From Rhynochetos jubatus (Eukaryota; Chordata; Aves; Eurypygiformes; Rhynochetidae): DNA of 64,000 bases. The stretch lies in NCBI GenBank assembly GCA_027574665.1, contig CM050654.1:41483722-41547721 (forward strand), in the 5' to 3' direction. The translations under genes and the position numbers were made by a program. Of the stretch, positions 39,601 to 54,600 are shown piece after piece. Below the pieces are notes generated by a model. That model ran no database searches, was not told the origin of the DNA, and worked only from the letters and a program-made list of their open reading frames with translations. Every line of letters starts with the position of its first letter. Within the stretch, counting starts at the first letter, position 1.

Positions 39601-42600
39601 ACTACTACTCCAAGGCTTTCTATAGGATGGGATTAAAGAAGGTGTCAGCTTTTATCTAGTTCCTGGAGGACACCAGGATGATGGTGTTATTCAATCTTTT
39701 GATGATGCCACCAAAAGATCGAATAACACAACAGCAATAAAATTGATACTATCAGTGGAGAGCTTTATGCTGTTGGATGGATGCAAGAAGTGATGGAAAG
39801 CAGGCTAGTAGCTGAATGGCATAAAGAGGCATTAGTGCCTTTCCACTGAACGAGCTGATTTCCTTGGAAAGCCCAGCAGCAGGAAACAACATAGAGCGAA
39901 CTTGTACTGCGATGCGTTTTATATAAAAATGACATAAGTCTCCAAACCTATAGGAATTGGAATAATAAGTCACGCTGGGTTTCTCAGTCAGTCAATCCAA
40001 GTAGCCTGGCCACAGGGCACTGCAGTGTGTTTATGGCCATGAGTGCCCAGGCAGTTTAAAAATTTGCTTAACGAGCAACCTCATCGACTTCTAGAAGTAA
40101 AAATTTAGCTAAATTCAGAGCTTGTGCATTTCTATATTCAATATCAGGACACAAATAAATAAAAGGGTGGGGTTTTTCTGTTTAGTAAATGACAAATAAA
40201 CATATTATTGAACAAACTATTGGTTATCTGCTCACGTCACTCAAATTGAAGGCGTTGACCCTGGCTTGGATAAACTGAGGAACATCGGGATCCAGGGTGT
40301 ATTTGTGTTTTACTTTTTCACCTTCCTGCTTGTATGTTACCTGCAAGCAAAAATAAACAAATACATGTCGACAAGCCAAGGTAGATTATAGTGTTAACAA
40401 ACAGAAGCAATGCAACAATGCCTACCAACAAACTGTAATTTTACTATTTTTACAGGTTTTAAAATGTGAAGGGTTTTTTAAGTGAGAAATCAGACAGTAA
40501 CATATAAATAATAATAATAAAAAATAAAACCACCAATTAAGTATGAAAAAATTTAAATTATTAATAATTAAAAACTAATAATGACAAAATTCTTACATCA
40601 CTCAGCTGCTTGGTGTTGTGCTGAGCTAAAACCATTGGTATCGAGTCTGGTATACTTGTAAATTTGATGGTGTCTGGGTGCTGACGGTATTTCTTTTCAT
40701 TTAATGCATCTCCAGCCTTTTTCGCTTTTTCAACATCCAGAGAACCAAGAGGGCTCCACCCAATACCCTTGAACCAGCTGTTATACTCTTGTTTGTAGGC
40801 ATTCTGAAGGAGAGAAAGGCAACATGCACCAAGATTTTCCCACGGAACTGTAATAATTCTGTTTAAAGCACTCATCACACAGTCTAGGTAGGATGTTCTA
40901 TGTTAGCAAGAAATATTTACTAATTCTTGAAGAGAAACCAGATATTTTTAATGCTTCTCTGTGATTTCAGAAGGAAGAGAGTGAGCTATTGCATTTTTGA
41001 TTTGGGATTCATTTCCTATGAACTGTAACATCCCTTCAGGATTTCCTAACCTTCCTTTTCTTTCACCCACGTGAAAAATTTCACCAACCTCCAATTCTTA
41101 ATAACTTCAAAACAACCATATGGTGATGGTTTAACACAGTTTAATCTGTTCTGTGTTACAGCAGACTCCATGCAGTTTGGCCTTATACAAAGATCCACAG
41201 AGCAGAGGCTCCATTTTGGGGTTTTTTCCTATAGTTCCTCTGACAGTAAAATATGCAGAATCCACAGACTGCAAGTGAATTTATCCTGGCTACAAAATAT
41301 GCAGCAGGTTATCCCATCTAACCACTGAGACAGGGTTAATGCACACTCTGAAAGCCAGGATATTCTGAACACTCTTTTTTCAGCCCCTTCCATGTTCTGA
41401 CTCTAAAACGAGTGGTCCTCCACAGGGATCCATACAGACTCAAACTTCACAGTGTACAGAGGTGCAGAGTGCAACCATTTATGCCCAGTCATATCTATCC
41501 AAGAAGGTTCTAGAAGAGATCTCCTATGCTAGAGAACTCCAGAATGTATTTTCAGTATCTTTTCTGAGAAAATGTGAAAAAGAAGTTCATTTGAGTTCGA
41601 GATTCCAAGAGTCTGCTCTCCACTGATATGCCAGCATCAAAGTCCCGTTGAGCAGAACTCTCCAGGAACTCGGTATTTCTAAATGCCTCGTATTTTATTT
41701 TTCACAGCGTGCAGGAAAACATCAATGAAACTGTAATCGTTGCAATACTCACATCGCTCTGAATTTGCATCATGTTCTTTGCAAGCTCAACATCCATGGC
41801 ATCTGGCAGGTAAGTGTAGTGGTGGATCAGATTTTTGTAGTGGGCATTAGAAGCTACATCCTGAGACTGTTTAGCAGCCTGGATACTGTACATGTCAGGA
41901 GGTGTATGATAGTTAGTCTTGCTCTTCTCGTAGTCTTTCTTGTACTCACGCTCAGACTGAATCTTTGCTACATTCATGTAGTGGACAAGCTTAGGGTCAT
42001 CTTGCAGGCTTCTGAAACCGACCTGCTTTCCTTTAGCCTTTTCATATGCTTCTTTGTATTTGTACTAGAAAGAGGAAAGAGATCAATGTACTGTGGTGTG
42101 GCTTTGGTTGTCCACACTAACGTAAAAGAAAAGCAAAGCTCTCGTGTCTTTCATTGGAAAAAGAAGCTGCAAAGCAGTCCAGAAAGATAAAGTCTCCCAA
42201 ATGGCACACCCACCGACTGTCCCTATCGTACTGTATTCCTGTGCTGAAAGGTGTATGAAAAATAGCAGAATAATTGAGAAAATCCTTCTCAGTAATTTGA
42301 AAGCAATAGCAAACCAATGGAACGTGACTGGACAGCTTCCTCTAGTCACATGAAACCACTGAAACATCTCCCACTGGACACAATTTGCACTACAAAGCTG
42401 TTGGATTCATGTATAGCCATGTATATGTTACACTCCACTGTATAACCAAAAGCCCCCTTAGCACACCTCGTCCCATGCTCTGCGATGAGGTGTTATCATA
42501 GTGCGTTTTCTGGGGATTTGTCACAGAATGATTGTAAGAAGTACTGATTTCATTTCTCCTGTGAAACGTGGGTTAAGAAACATAGCACAGTAGGATTTGC

Positions 42601-45600
42601 CTGTCTAAAGGCAGTATATTCAGCATAAAATGAGTTCTACACAAATGAACACTTTGGGAAAGACTCAGAATCTCTTTCTCATAATACTGAATCTAGTGGG
42701 ACTCGTGCAGCATACGAGCTCTACCATGTGGGCTGGAACACATGACTTTTTTACTAAATGCCTGAAAAAGTATACCTGGGCAAGATACTTACATCACTAG
42801 CAATGTTCCTTGAAGCCTTGGCTAGAGTAATTGGGATAGCATCAAGTGACACATTGTTCCCTTTAGCTATCAGATCATGGTAGTCTTGTTTATAATATGC
42901 CTAAAAAAAAAGAAGAGTCATATTATTCTAGAGAATCTAGTAATCACATGAACTCCATGCAAGTCAAAGCTACTCCTAAGCTACTCCAGGCAATTCTTTA
43001 GAAGCAGATGCGGTGGGGATCACATACAACTATCAGTCTTCATTTACAAGAACAGATTTCTCTATTAATTAAATTATTACATGATAATGTGGTTAGAAAT
43101 TCAAATGACACCAAGAATTAAAACTTACAGTGATACAAGTTCATTATATAGTGAAACGAATTTGCAATATGAGTGTATCCGTAACGTACTACTCAAAAAT
43201 TCATTAACAGTGTGTAAAATGTAAAGAAGTCACTTACATCACTGATGTTAGCTGCATTGTATCTAGCTTGGATAAACTGCGGGACATCCGGGGTAAGAGT
43301 GTATTTATGTTTAACTTCCTCTCCAGAAGATCTGTACAGTTTCTGTAAAATGAGAGAGGAGAAATAAGCCCTTCTTTCCTTGTATAGCTAGGTGCAGGTC
43401 ACTGTGAATTAACTGAGGGTTTACGTTTGATTTTGCAAACCAACCATCTATCTCAAAGATTGAGACTGCACTTTTCGTACAGTTGTTGAGCTTATGTATA
43501 GGAGGAACGCACCCTAAAAGCTCTATGCAGTCTTTACTCAGTAAAATTATGTCTTTTAATGGACATAAAACCCCACTTTCGAAAGAGTGGGATAATAAGG
43601 GATGAGAGGAGAATGTAATAGAAAACAACGCTTGCTGGTTTATAATGATGGACATAATGTGATTCATCAAACATTTTGTAATTCATTTACTATTGCAGGT
43701 GGTAACACACCAGTAAACAACTTGAAAATTTCATATTTCTTAAATAAAATGTATTTCAAACGTACTTAAAGTATAAATGGACAGAACCAGCTGACGTGAA
43801 CTGAAAGAGCCACGTGATTTCCATACAGCTTTGCAGACTTACACCAGGAAATTACTCAGGAAAAATCAAGCACGAAACAAAGACAACACAGAGAAACACT
43901 TTCAGGCTAATACTACTGTAAAAGATGTTAAAGGCAATGCTCAGCTCTTCACTAGACACATCTCTGCTTTACTGTAACAGACATTTCTTTCTCTACTTAC
44001 ATCGTTGAGCTGAACTGAATTCTGTTTGGCTTGGACCATTACTGGAGAGTCCACCACGCTTGTAAATTTAATGGTGTCCGGATGCTGACGATATTTCTTT
44101 TCATTCAAGGCATCTCCAGCTTTTTTAGCTTTTTCTATTTCTATAGAGCCAATGGGGATCCAACCAATGCCTTTCATCCAGTTGTTATAATCTGCTTTGT
44201 ATGCATTCTAATAAAGGAGTGAAAACGATGTTTTAAAAGTTAGGGATTAAAAAAAACCATCATGATTCAAGGACATCTCCTGAGGCTTTGCAGATTTTGC
44301 TGGAGGCATCTCAAAAAAATTCTGTTCATGTGAGGTTTTACTTACATCACTCTGAATCTCCATCATATTTTTGGTCAGCTCCACATTCATTGCATCTGGT
44401 AAGTAAGTATAGTGGTGCAGGAGGTTCTTGTAATTGGCATTGCTGGCAATCTCTTGAGCCTTCTTGGCACCGACAACATTGACCATGTCCATTGGAATGT
44501 TGTACACAGTTTTTGACTTCTCATAATCTTTTTTGTACTCTCGCTCAGACTGCAGCTTGGCTACCTTCATATAATGAACGAGTTTGGGATCATCCTGGAG
44601 GCTCTTGAAGCCAACGAGTTTACCCTTGGAGAGTTCATAGCTTTTTTTATAGTTAACCTGGTAGAATATTAAAGAACACAGAGAATATCACCTAAAGTGT
44701 AGTAACTTTGCAATAAGTAAATTAAAAACAAAGGCTGCCCCTTGTTTTCTACACAGAGTATCCCTCACATTAAAGTCAGAGACCAGACATCTTAATGACA
44801 CCAGACACGTATCTCTCTACACAAATCAGTTAGCTTCCAAAGTAGCACTCTCTCAGTTGTCCCAAAGAGGTAAAAGAGTCTGAAAATACTAAAGCGCTTC
44901 TGCGAGGCCATCCCCAAGAATCTACTCAGGCTCCACTGATGTCCTAGAGTCTTTCATCTCATTTATTGTCAGGCCTATAATTAAGGACAGAGAGAATTCA
45001 GGGGCCCATTGCTCATGGAGCTGTCACTACTGACCTATTCCTCATGATTTTCCTTAACCATAGTGGACTGAAGACAGTCAGTTTATTCCCAGAGAATTAG
45101 ACAATGAAGCAGCCTTTTCTAAATGCAATTTTACAAATACATTAGAGAAACAATGAAACACCAATAAAAGTACGTGTGTTAAATACATCCAATAACGTGC
45201 TCAAAAAAGGCAATAAAGAACTTACCCTTCAGATACTCTTAACAAACATAATGACAAACATTGTTTAAGTAAATTCTTTTGATTAAACGGTTCCTTTAGG
45301 AAGGATGTACTTACATCACTGACAGCCTGCCTGGCAGCCTTGGCAGCTCGGATAGGGATAGCATCACTTTTTAGATCATATCCCCTTGATTTTAGTTCTT
45401 CCAATCCCGTTTTGTAGTAGTTCTAGAAGAAAAGGTGAATTTGGAATGATCAGTTTCTAGCTAACAGAAACTTCATCTTGTAAGTTGCATCAAGAGCTCT
45501 GGATTCAATACACTTACATCACTAAGATTGTAGGCATTAACTTTAGCCTGTATAAACTGGGGCACATCTGGAGGGAGGTGGTACTTGTGAAGAATTTCTT

Positions 45601-48600
45601 CACCTTTGGCTTTATACTTTATCTGCAAAGAACAATAAAGAAATTTAGCAGCCCAATGTTATAGACTGTAAATGCTGAGTAGTGTCGAGTGACGCGACTT
45701 AAAGACCTTGTGTTGCCTCGCTCGCAAAGACAGATGAAATCCTAGTCCTTGCCAAGTGAGTGGTATAAACCCCACTGACTCAACTAGTTCGAAGAATATC
45801 TCAAGTGATGGACATAAACAAAATTACACTAAAACTGGATGTGAACAGCCACTTGAAAAATGACAGAAACCTGCTCTGCAGGTGATCTTCCACTGGAACA
45901 GAACTGGAAAGCACACAAATGCTTTTCTGCCTGTGCGCATGTATATACGCCCACACATTCACCTCCCGCTGATTTCAGTTCCCTTAAAACAGGATGATAA
46001 GAGTGAAGGTGGCCACGGTGCAGAAATTGATAATGTCAGAGCGTAGCAACATGTTTTCTAAGCTTACTTACGTCACTGAGCTGTTTGCTATTGATCTCTG
46101 CTTGCTTCTGTACTGGAGAATCAGTCACTTGCGTGAATTTGGTTTGATCGGGATGCTTTTTGTAGGTGTGCTGAAGGAAGATAATAAAGATATTTGCAGA
46201 ACACGCATATAAGCAGAACTGTTTTATACGACACCGCAACGTGGCATTACTGGGGACAGTTAGCAGTTATGGCACGCATGCAGGTACGCATTGCCATGCA
46301 CTGTCGTTCTCATGTTACTTTTAAACATCAAAGAGCAAATAAATTTTTGAGGTATTTTCAAAGTATTAATGAAAATATTTTGAATAGGTATATAAATATT
46401 ACAATTTATTGTATACACTATATTATACACATTATAGTATATTCTATGGTTCTACAATTCTATGATTCTATATACATTTTATATATTATATTCAAATAGA
46501 TATTTAAAGAATTTCCCAAGTAATGATAAAATAAATAAAATTAATATTAATAAATTAAGTAAAGTACTTTTAAAGTATTAATGTAAAAATACGTTGACTT
46601 AAGCAGGTAAATGCTTGAGGTTCACTCTTTGTTTTGGTACTATTCCTCTGATATTACAGTTTTATTTGTTAGAATAAAGATTGTGCTGTATCTCTCTTGA
46701 TCACTAGATGGCCCAAAAGGCTCTAAAATACAGATGAATAAGGTTTTTAAAAATCACATATGGTGATAACTTCAAAATCATCAAAGTTAACAGGAATCAC
46801 TCTGTAAATTTCCACATGCCTCAGAAGCTGATGCTCTGCATGTAGGTGGCTACTTGATGACCACTACTGTCCTGTACTTACATCTTTACACTGCTCTAAC
46901 TTCTTCATAGCTTCATACTCTTGAGTTATGGTCTGAGGGAAGTAGCATTTTGCCTTTTCCTCCTCATAATCTGCTTTGTAATTTTTCTAGGAATAAAATC
47001 AACATTCAGTAAGAAACCACACTGAGCTTTCTCTGGACTGAAAGTACGATGGTGAAACCAGAATGATTGCCACACTTACATCACTCTTCATAGCTTCAAC
47101 CTTCATGCAGTGTGTATGATGTGGGTCCTCAAAGCTGCCCAAGTAGTGTCCTAAAATATTCTTTTGATAGGCATCTTTATATTTTACCTGGAAAAATAAT
47201 AACAAGTTCATAAACCAAAGTAATCAAGAGTGTCGGTACTGAACGACCTAACATAAATGAAATACGTACATCACTGAAGTTCTTTAGAACAGTATCAGTC
47301 TGGAACTTCGGTGTGTCACAGTAATTCATGCTGTTTCCTTTGGATTGTTCATAGGCTTCTTTGTATAATTTCTGCAAAAGAAAATGCAGCAGGTACCACC
47401 GCAACTCCTTACAACACATTAAAAATGACAAGAGCAAAATTGCAAAATGATCACAAAGAAAAACTGTCCCAGAAGACTGAAAACAGGTGGAACTTTTCTC
47501 CCTTGTGATTTTTTTTTTTTTTTAATTTTTAGTGACTGAAGGGTTTGTAAGGGAAGACTGGAAGGTCTGACTGACGGGTTTTGAGCTTCTGACACTGAGA
47601 AATACACGATCTTTTTCCATAAAGAAGAAAACAGCAAGAAGAGAGGAACGGAGAAAGCCATTACAGCGAGTAGCCAGAAGACAAGGGAGATGGGTATGTA
47701 AAAGTACCACGCATTTTATCATTACTGGCATCAGCTGAAGTTCCTTAAAACAGTAAGGGAAGAACTGTCATCTTGTGATCCGTTTTCCTCAGGGATCTAA
47801 ATGAACTACACAACAATTAGCTATCCCCATAACCTGCCATTGTTCCACTCTGCTGTGGAGAAATGACTCCTTATCTACGCCGTTCTGGTTGGGGATATCT
47901 CGTGACAAATATTGCTCTATAAAACTAAACATACTGGGAGATCCAAAGCAGAATTCTTGGATGCAATGCTGGGTTTGGTTTATTGTACATGACTGAAAAT
48001 CATCCAGCTGTACTTTGAGAATACTTACATCGCTCAGCATGTTGCCTGCGGCTTTTAGTTGCCTCAGCAATGGGTTCTCTGTCGCAGGAAGCACATTATA
48101 ATCTGCAACAGCTTTTTTCTTTTCATAGTCCGCTCTGTATTTTATCTTTAAAAAAATAAAAATAAAAAGGGTGAGGTTTTACAAGTCAGTCTTAAAAGCC
48201 AAACGCTCACTAACCTGTGTCACCTTGAACTTGTCAGGACAATTCCCTTTTAACTTATGATCCCTGATGGCAAAGGACCATGACAGGCACTCAGACCACA
48301 GGAGCGCATGGGTGAGGAGGTGGGAGGCAGGGGCACAAAGATAAACGGGAGCTATTTGGTAGATGTCCCCTCCTTTAAGCCCCTCTCCAAACACTGCGAT
48401 TTTTCAAATATCAGTTGACATCTCAGAATAGTCACATTTGCGCAATTGTCTTTGCTGATGCGTGCACTACTGCAGAAAAGGCAGAAGCCAAGCAAATTCT
48501 GTATTCTGAACCAAAGCTGGGCCAGCACAACAGCACTGAGATACACGGAGCAAGGATGAATAAACATGAAAATGCTGAGCCAAGTTCAGCTAGCTTGAGT

Positions 48601-51600
48601 TGGTCTTGGTTAACAGGATAGATTCGTTCCAACCAATAACCAGGCACATCACAAAATCAGAACAGTGAAGTGAATTCTACGCCGCGGGTACTATTGTGGA
48701 AGACCATAAGCATGGCCAGGAGTTGTTACAAGCTCCCCAGCGCACCAGAATGCATCTTTTGCATATAGGAAAATATTTTTGACACTTGATAAAACAGTTT
48801 CAGGACCAGCTGGCCTGGATTCAGAACTGTGGTCTGGCTAAACAAACGGGAGAGCGCATAACCTACCTTACTGACATTATCTGAAACTCTCTTATTAGCC
48901 TCATATTCTGGAGTTTCAGTCTGCATAAAGTAGATCTGGTCTTTCATGTTTTCAAAGTCTTCCTGGTATTTTCTCTGTCAGGAACAGAGACAAACAGATA
49001 ACAACACATCCAATGCACTTACATTATAAATCAGACATCCATGGAGTAGCTTATTTAGAAAGAGAGAAATACCACAACTGGAGCTGGCAAAATCAATCCA
49101 TATTTTCCACGTTAACATACACAGAGGATAAAGCTGTTCATCTCAAGATTATTCTGAAGAACTCACTTACCATACTTATATTTTCTGCATTCATTTTTGC
49201 AATGGCAACATCATAGCATGGAGTTTGACTCCACTTCCCTTTGATCTTGTTTTTATAGTCCTCATGGTAAACAACCTATAACAAAATAAAAAACCAGAAT
49301 TTAATCCCCAAGATACAGCTCAATTTTCACTCGACATACTTGTTTTTAAAAGTCATCTTTTTAAGGTTGCTTCACTTTTTACATCTGCCTTCACCAGTTA
49401 TTGTCAAAAACACCTTAAATATGATTTGACCTAATCACTTCAGCATTCAGTTATTTCTCTTAGCCCTTCCCCTGACCAAAAAGAGGATAAATAGGTGAAA
49501 TAAGTCATCTCTTCTAGAAGACTGTTATTAATAAGAAAATCACTCTGAGACATCACTAACATATTCCTTTAGTTCTGCTTGCTCTCTGGTCACACAATTT
49601 TGGGACATTGTATTGCCCATCGGCCAAGCCAGAATTTATTGTTATTGCTGCTGAAAGTTGCTGTAAGAAAACCCTGAGGTTTCTAGAGAAAGAAGAGCAC
49701 GGAATTCTACTCACGTCGCTCAGCTGCCTCGTCACTTTCTTGGCCTGTTCCACGTCAGGTGGATCTGGCAGAGAAGTATATTTAGATTTTCGTTCATCGT
49801 GCCCTTTCTTGTAGACAATCTGAAAATACGAAAGAAGTCAATGTTTACAGTAACTACCAACTTAAGCTTCGGAACATGTACTCTTAACTCTGCCAATGCC
49901 ACCATTAACAAAAGCAGTTTTGTCCACAGCTACTGCAGCACGAACACCTGCACACACTGTATTCTAGACTCCTGATGGGAGACAGTGACAAAGACTCAGT
50001 TCCCTGGGGAAGTTTTACACAGGTTCTGCTGACAAACATGGACTCGTGAACTTTGGGACACGTGCAAAATTCACTGAAGTCTTTCAGGGAGACTGGAAAT
50101 CCCCAGTTGAAGAGTTCTGTGTGTCTAACAATCAGCAAATCACAAAGCCTCAGGAATTCTTGACTTTTCTTATCACTGTTTTAGAGACAGATCTGTGGCT
50201 CCACAACAGTGAACTGAACTTACAGCCACCCTGAGAGCTCCTCCACATGTTTTGAGAGTTTCACTCTTTTTACTGATTACCTCAGAATAAATTAATTATT
50301 TCATTCTTTCATAACCCGGCACCAAATTGCCAACACATTTATACTCTAATACAGATTATCCGCTTCTCTACACTACTATCAGTGCACACCTGTGCGTTTG
50401 TATTTTTGGTTCCATCATGGAGTTTTCACATCTAGTCCAAGTTCACCACAAAGACTATCAAGTCATGCTGTAACAGGGACCCAGCTATCAAGAGGGCTTC
50501 GATACTTACATCACTCAGTGCCTTCTGAGCTTGTGCCACCCTCCTGAGCTCCGGACTGTCATTGTATGGATAGAATAATGTTTTGTCTCCTTCCCAGTCT
50601 TCGGTATAGAGTTTCTTAAAACCAGAAAAATGCCAGAATAGCCATTATGAATTAACCTCTGACTCGGAATGCTTTTTGTGCTTCAGCTGCAATTGGTTTT
50701 TTCTTACCTTGCTGAACATTGCTGTGTTTTTTATTGCATTCACAAGCTCTGGAGCATCAGGGGGAAGCAGGTACTTGTCCTTATTCTCCTCCCAGTTCTG
50801 TTTATATAACACCTGGAAAGAAAGATCAGTACATTGGTTACTCTATTCCTAGACAAACATTTCCATTTGTGAATAAACCACCTGCTCTTTTTTCAAAGTG
50901 AACGTCTCAAACCAGAGACATTTGAAGACATCAGTTTGAAACATTTAAGATGATATTTATACTTCCCTTATCAACTTCCCCGCGATCTCTCCCTGTGCTC
51001 CTAAACTGTTCTATAAACATTGCTTTAGTGCCCTGAGCTCAAACCTTTATTTATAGCAGTAACCTCCTGATTCACTAATGTCCTCAACCCTTCTGGAAAG
51101 CCAGAACTCACCCACCTTGCTCACTTGCTGTGACACCTTCTTTGCATGTTCTATATCCTTGGCCTTTTCATCAACGTGGCAAATAGTTCTAGCAACTTCA
51201 CCAGCCATGCGGTATTTAACCTAGATCAACACACAACAAAACACATGTATTCTTACAGCAAAACAGGATCTTTTAAAAGCAGAATATTGGCATTTTTACA
51301 CTTAGACTGTAAACACCAAAAATCTGAATTCAATGAAGCATTTAAGACTGGCTGTTCCTTAGAAAAGAAGCCTATGGAAACAAATGGATTTTGTGAATCA
51401 ACTGAGAAAGAAATGCAACTTGGAGACAGTTTCAAGAGCTGTGAATCCAGGATAGAGGTAGTGGCCTTCTGGAAGCACAAAGTTGTTTCTAAGAGCACTT
51501 CCACCCTGTATAATGAGATTGAGAGATCCCCAAGCTATGCAGTATATCTCAATTTCACAGTCCACTACTATGTTGTAAACGCACACTGTGGTGCCCAAAA

Positions 51601-54600
51601 CAATATAGCCACGTTACCATGGCAAACCAGCAGCTTGGGCCCAAAATCATCCTCATGCGGTCACAGCACTCGCAGCTTGACAGCAGGCTCGGTCAGCATC
51701 AGCACAGGGATGGCCGCATCACATTCCCCACTATATTCTCAGCCAGGAGTGGAGTAGAATTTAATGCACACTCCTCTCCTGAACACAGTTTAGGTTAGGT
51801 GACTACCCTCTCAGCTTCTGGGGGTTCCAGTTCCAAGGGACTCACAGCTTTAGGGGGTTCCAGTTTCAAGGGACTCAACTCTATTTATTGTACAAAGAAT
51901 TACGAAGCCTTTCCCGGTGGATTGCAGTTTCCCACACTGTGAGGTGTATTGTTGAAAGGGAGACTAGCGCTGCTTAAAAGAAAGAGGGGAGGATCAGCCA
52001 GCTTCCAGAACTAGAGGCACTCCATCAGTGGGGCAGTTGTGCTTGGGGTAGCTTTCAAATTGTGACTTAATTTGATTCCTTACCACGCAATAAGTATTTT
52101 TTTTCTTATGATAACTGTTACCTACCTCACTAAGCTGGTCTTGCACTTTCTTGATTCTCCGAATTTCTGGGGTATCAATTGTGGAAGCATATGGCTTTCC
52201 TTTTTCTTTATTAAATTTTTCTTTGTACTTGTTCTGAAAGAAAATGAAGACAAATACAATCAAGGCATATCACCAGGTTTTGGCAGAAGTGTATGTAGCA
52301 ATTAGAGATTTATTTATCTGGTTAGTATAGGAATTTGGGGCAGATTATTCAATAATACAAACTAGTATTACTCAGTTACGTTTGCAGGGTTATGCTTATT
52401 TTAGCCAACTGACTTTCTTACATCTAACACAATAGAAAAAAAAACATTTCTACCTTTAGCCTGGTTTAAATTCCCTCTGATTACATTCTCCTTAAGGAGT
52501 TTAGTGTTGATAAATTTACAGTTATTTGTTTCAGTGACCAAAGATTAGGAAGACATGGGGGTGAGGGCAGCAGTCCTAGTCCTGTGATCTCACATAAACC
52601 TTAAACAGTGAGTGCTGGTAGGTAACAGACATTAAAATCCAGGAAAAGGGATCCAATACCATCTGTATCTAAGCAGAGCAGTTGTTTCCCATAACACAGC
52701 AGAGTATTGGTCTACTGGTCTTTGATCAGAAATTGAGGTTGGTGCTTGTTCTTCTACACTGTGCACAAGGATTTTTCTTGGATATATATATAGAGGGATA
52801 TAAAAAATATCGAAGTTTGCTATTCAACAGACATTAGTCCCTGTTATCTTCCTTCATTCAGATATCCAGGTCAGAGCGCAGGAGTCCCACTGACCCCTCT
52901 GACAATCTTCAGCCATCTGCCTCAAGCCACTTTTTGCACCTAGTGATTACCTAACGCACCTACGCAGGAAATGGGCAAGAGATTGGCTCATTCAAAGAAG
53001 CAAATGACACTAATACACATCATGAAGTACAGCAGACAAAACAGTAGTATGGAAGTTTGCCATAATACTTATTAAATACTTTTTAAGTTGGTGTTCCTCA
53101 AGAAATAAAAGACATGGGACAATTTACCTCACTGAATAGGTCCTTCATTTTATTGCTGTGTTGCAGATAAGGTGTCAGAAACTTAGATGGGTCCACTTTT
53201 GTCCGTATTGTCCTCTTTCTGACTGGAGCTGCTGCATCCTTAGAAGGCTTTTCATGCTCAACAGTGTAGGTGGTAGTTTTAGGATCTGTGAAGTCAGTGC
53301 TAACGGTCTCAGTGATCTCAGTGACCACCTAGGAATAAAGAAAAAAATAATTACTTGCTTTATATCTATAAATCATGAATTTATGATAATTATTTTCCAC
53401 CTCCCCTAGCTAGGAAAAGGTTCTTATCCAGGAATCACCTGCAAGACACAAAAATCAGTGACACTTTTCCTACTGGTATTACCCAGTATGCCTACTATAC
53501 ACCACCCAACCTAAAAAGACCCCACAAGGAATTAAGTGACCGGCTGATTTCGGTGCCAAAATCATGTTATTATTCTCCAGAGGAGCTGGAAGAGTGGGGT
53601 TCCTGTTGCCTCTGTTCTATATGCATAACTTCCACTGGCATGAGGGGAGTTCTCAGGTGGGACAACCACCTCCTAAAACCAACGTGTAGAAATGCTCTCC
53701 GTGCTGAAGTTGTGCTGAAGGCACACGTCGCACAACCAGGGCTCCTAATGAGGTCACTGGAAGTTGTGAAAGCAGGTCAAAGGAGCACACAGCCATTCAA
53801 AAGGTTATCTTCTTGCAAAGGGAAAGGAACGGACCCAGCAGACAGATAAGATGAGGTCTTTGGGATCTTGTAGTAACTATAGGATGCCAGCTGACTGAAC
53901 AAATACCTGGAACCCACCTTTTCTTACTAAACTACATTTTCTCATAGCCAGATCACAATCATGGCAGAAACACAGCCGAGATACTTATATAATCAATTGA
54001 TCAAGCATCATTGTAAAGAAGTCCTCAACTGCAGGAGCAAATGGAAGACGATCAGCAAGACACAGGGCAGGACAGGAATGAGCACAGTCCTGTTCTGATG
54101 GACACATCCACAACGCCTTCTAATGGAAACCAAAGAGTGGCACAGAGGATATTGGGAACAATCTAGGAGTCATCTAGATCATCCCACAACAGGGTCTTGC
54201 AGAGGAAATAAAGTATTAAGAAGCAACTGTTCACTGACATTTGTGTGTTTAATATGAAAAATTAGTTCTCAGAATACAAAAGGCCACTAATTCAGCATTA
54301 TAAGTTAGTTACACACCCCATGTAACATCACAGGGGCCTTTACCTCATGTGGTTCACCACCCTCCTCAATAACTGTCTCTTCAATGTAGTACTATTAAAA
54401 AAAAGAGAAAAGAAATCGTCGTTAGGCCAGATCATACAGAACAGCAAATTCTAGATTCTGCACAGATGCTTTAAAAGCACATGTCTGGAGAAATAGGGCT
54501 GTAGTTCATAGGCCCCTATGTAGTCACATTTGCATCCCTGGTAATTCTGAACATCTGCGCCTTTTTTGCATTAAGGATTGGATTTTCACCATACATTCCT

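Larger units (their letters stand above)
23675..46071 (-). other. NEB introns between c15 and c42
   Basis: AT-rich introns. Recognised contents are LTRs in 31718-33315, CR1 in 37900-39091 and a hairpin in 39200-40235. Nothing recognised in 23675-24054, 24163-24932, 25038-25478, 26188-26994, 27103-27996, 28102-28567, 29229-30701, 30810-31612, 33523-34272, 34585-34971, 35348-35973, 36181-37587 (except poly-T), 40804-41752, 42065-42792, 42901-43237, 43343-44000, 44658-45314 or 45623-46071. Confidence 0.8.
46171..54343 (-). other. NEB introns between c2 and c15
   Basis: 46171-46881 is very AT-rich around 46380-46560 with a possible CR1-tail-like stretch (ttctatgattctata). 51221-52125 has the 33-bp direct repeat. 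Nothing recognised in 47372-48028, 48146-48866, 49276-49714, 49820-50509, 50813-51115, 52234-53127 or 53329-54343. Confidence 0.8.

Noticed and set aside
46437-46475. ATTCTATG-like octamers suggesting a CR1 tail
   Set aside because: Only two or three degenerate octamers in AT-rich sequence, without any adjoining CR1 body.
51146-51757. 203-codon plus-strand open frame
   Set aside because: Begins antisense to exon c5 and extends into intron; no recognisable domain, no splice or repeat support.
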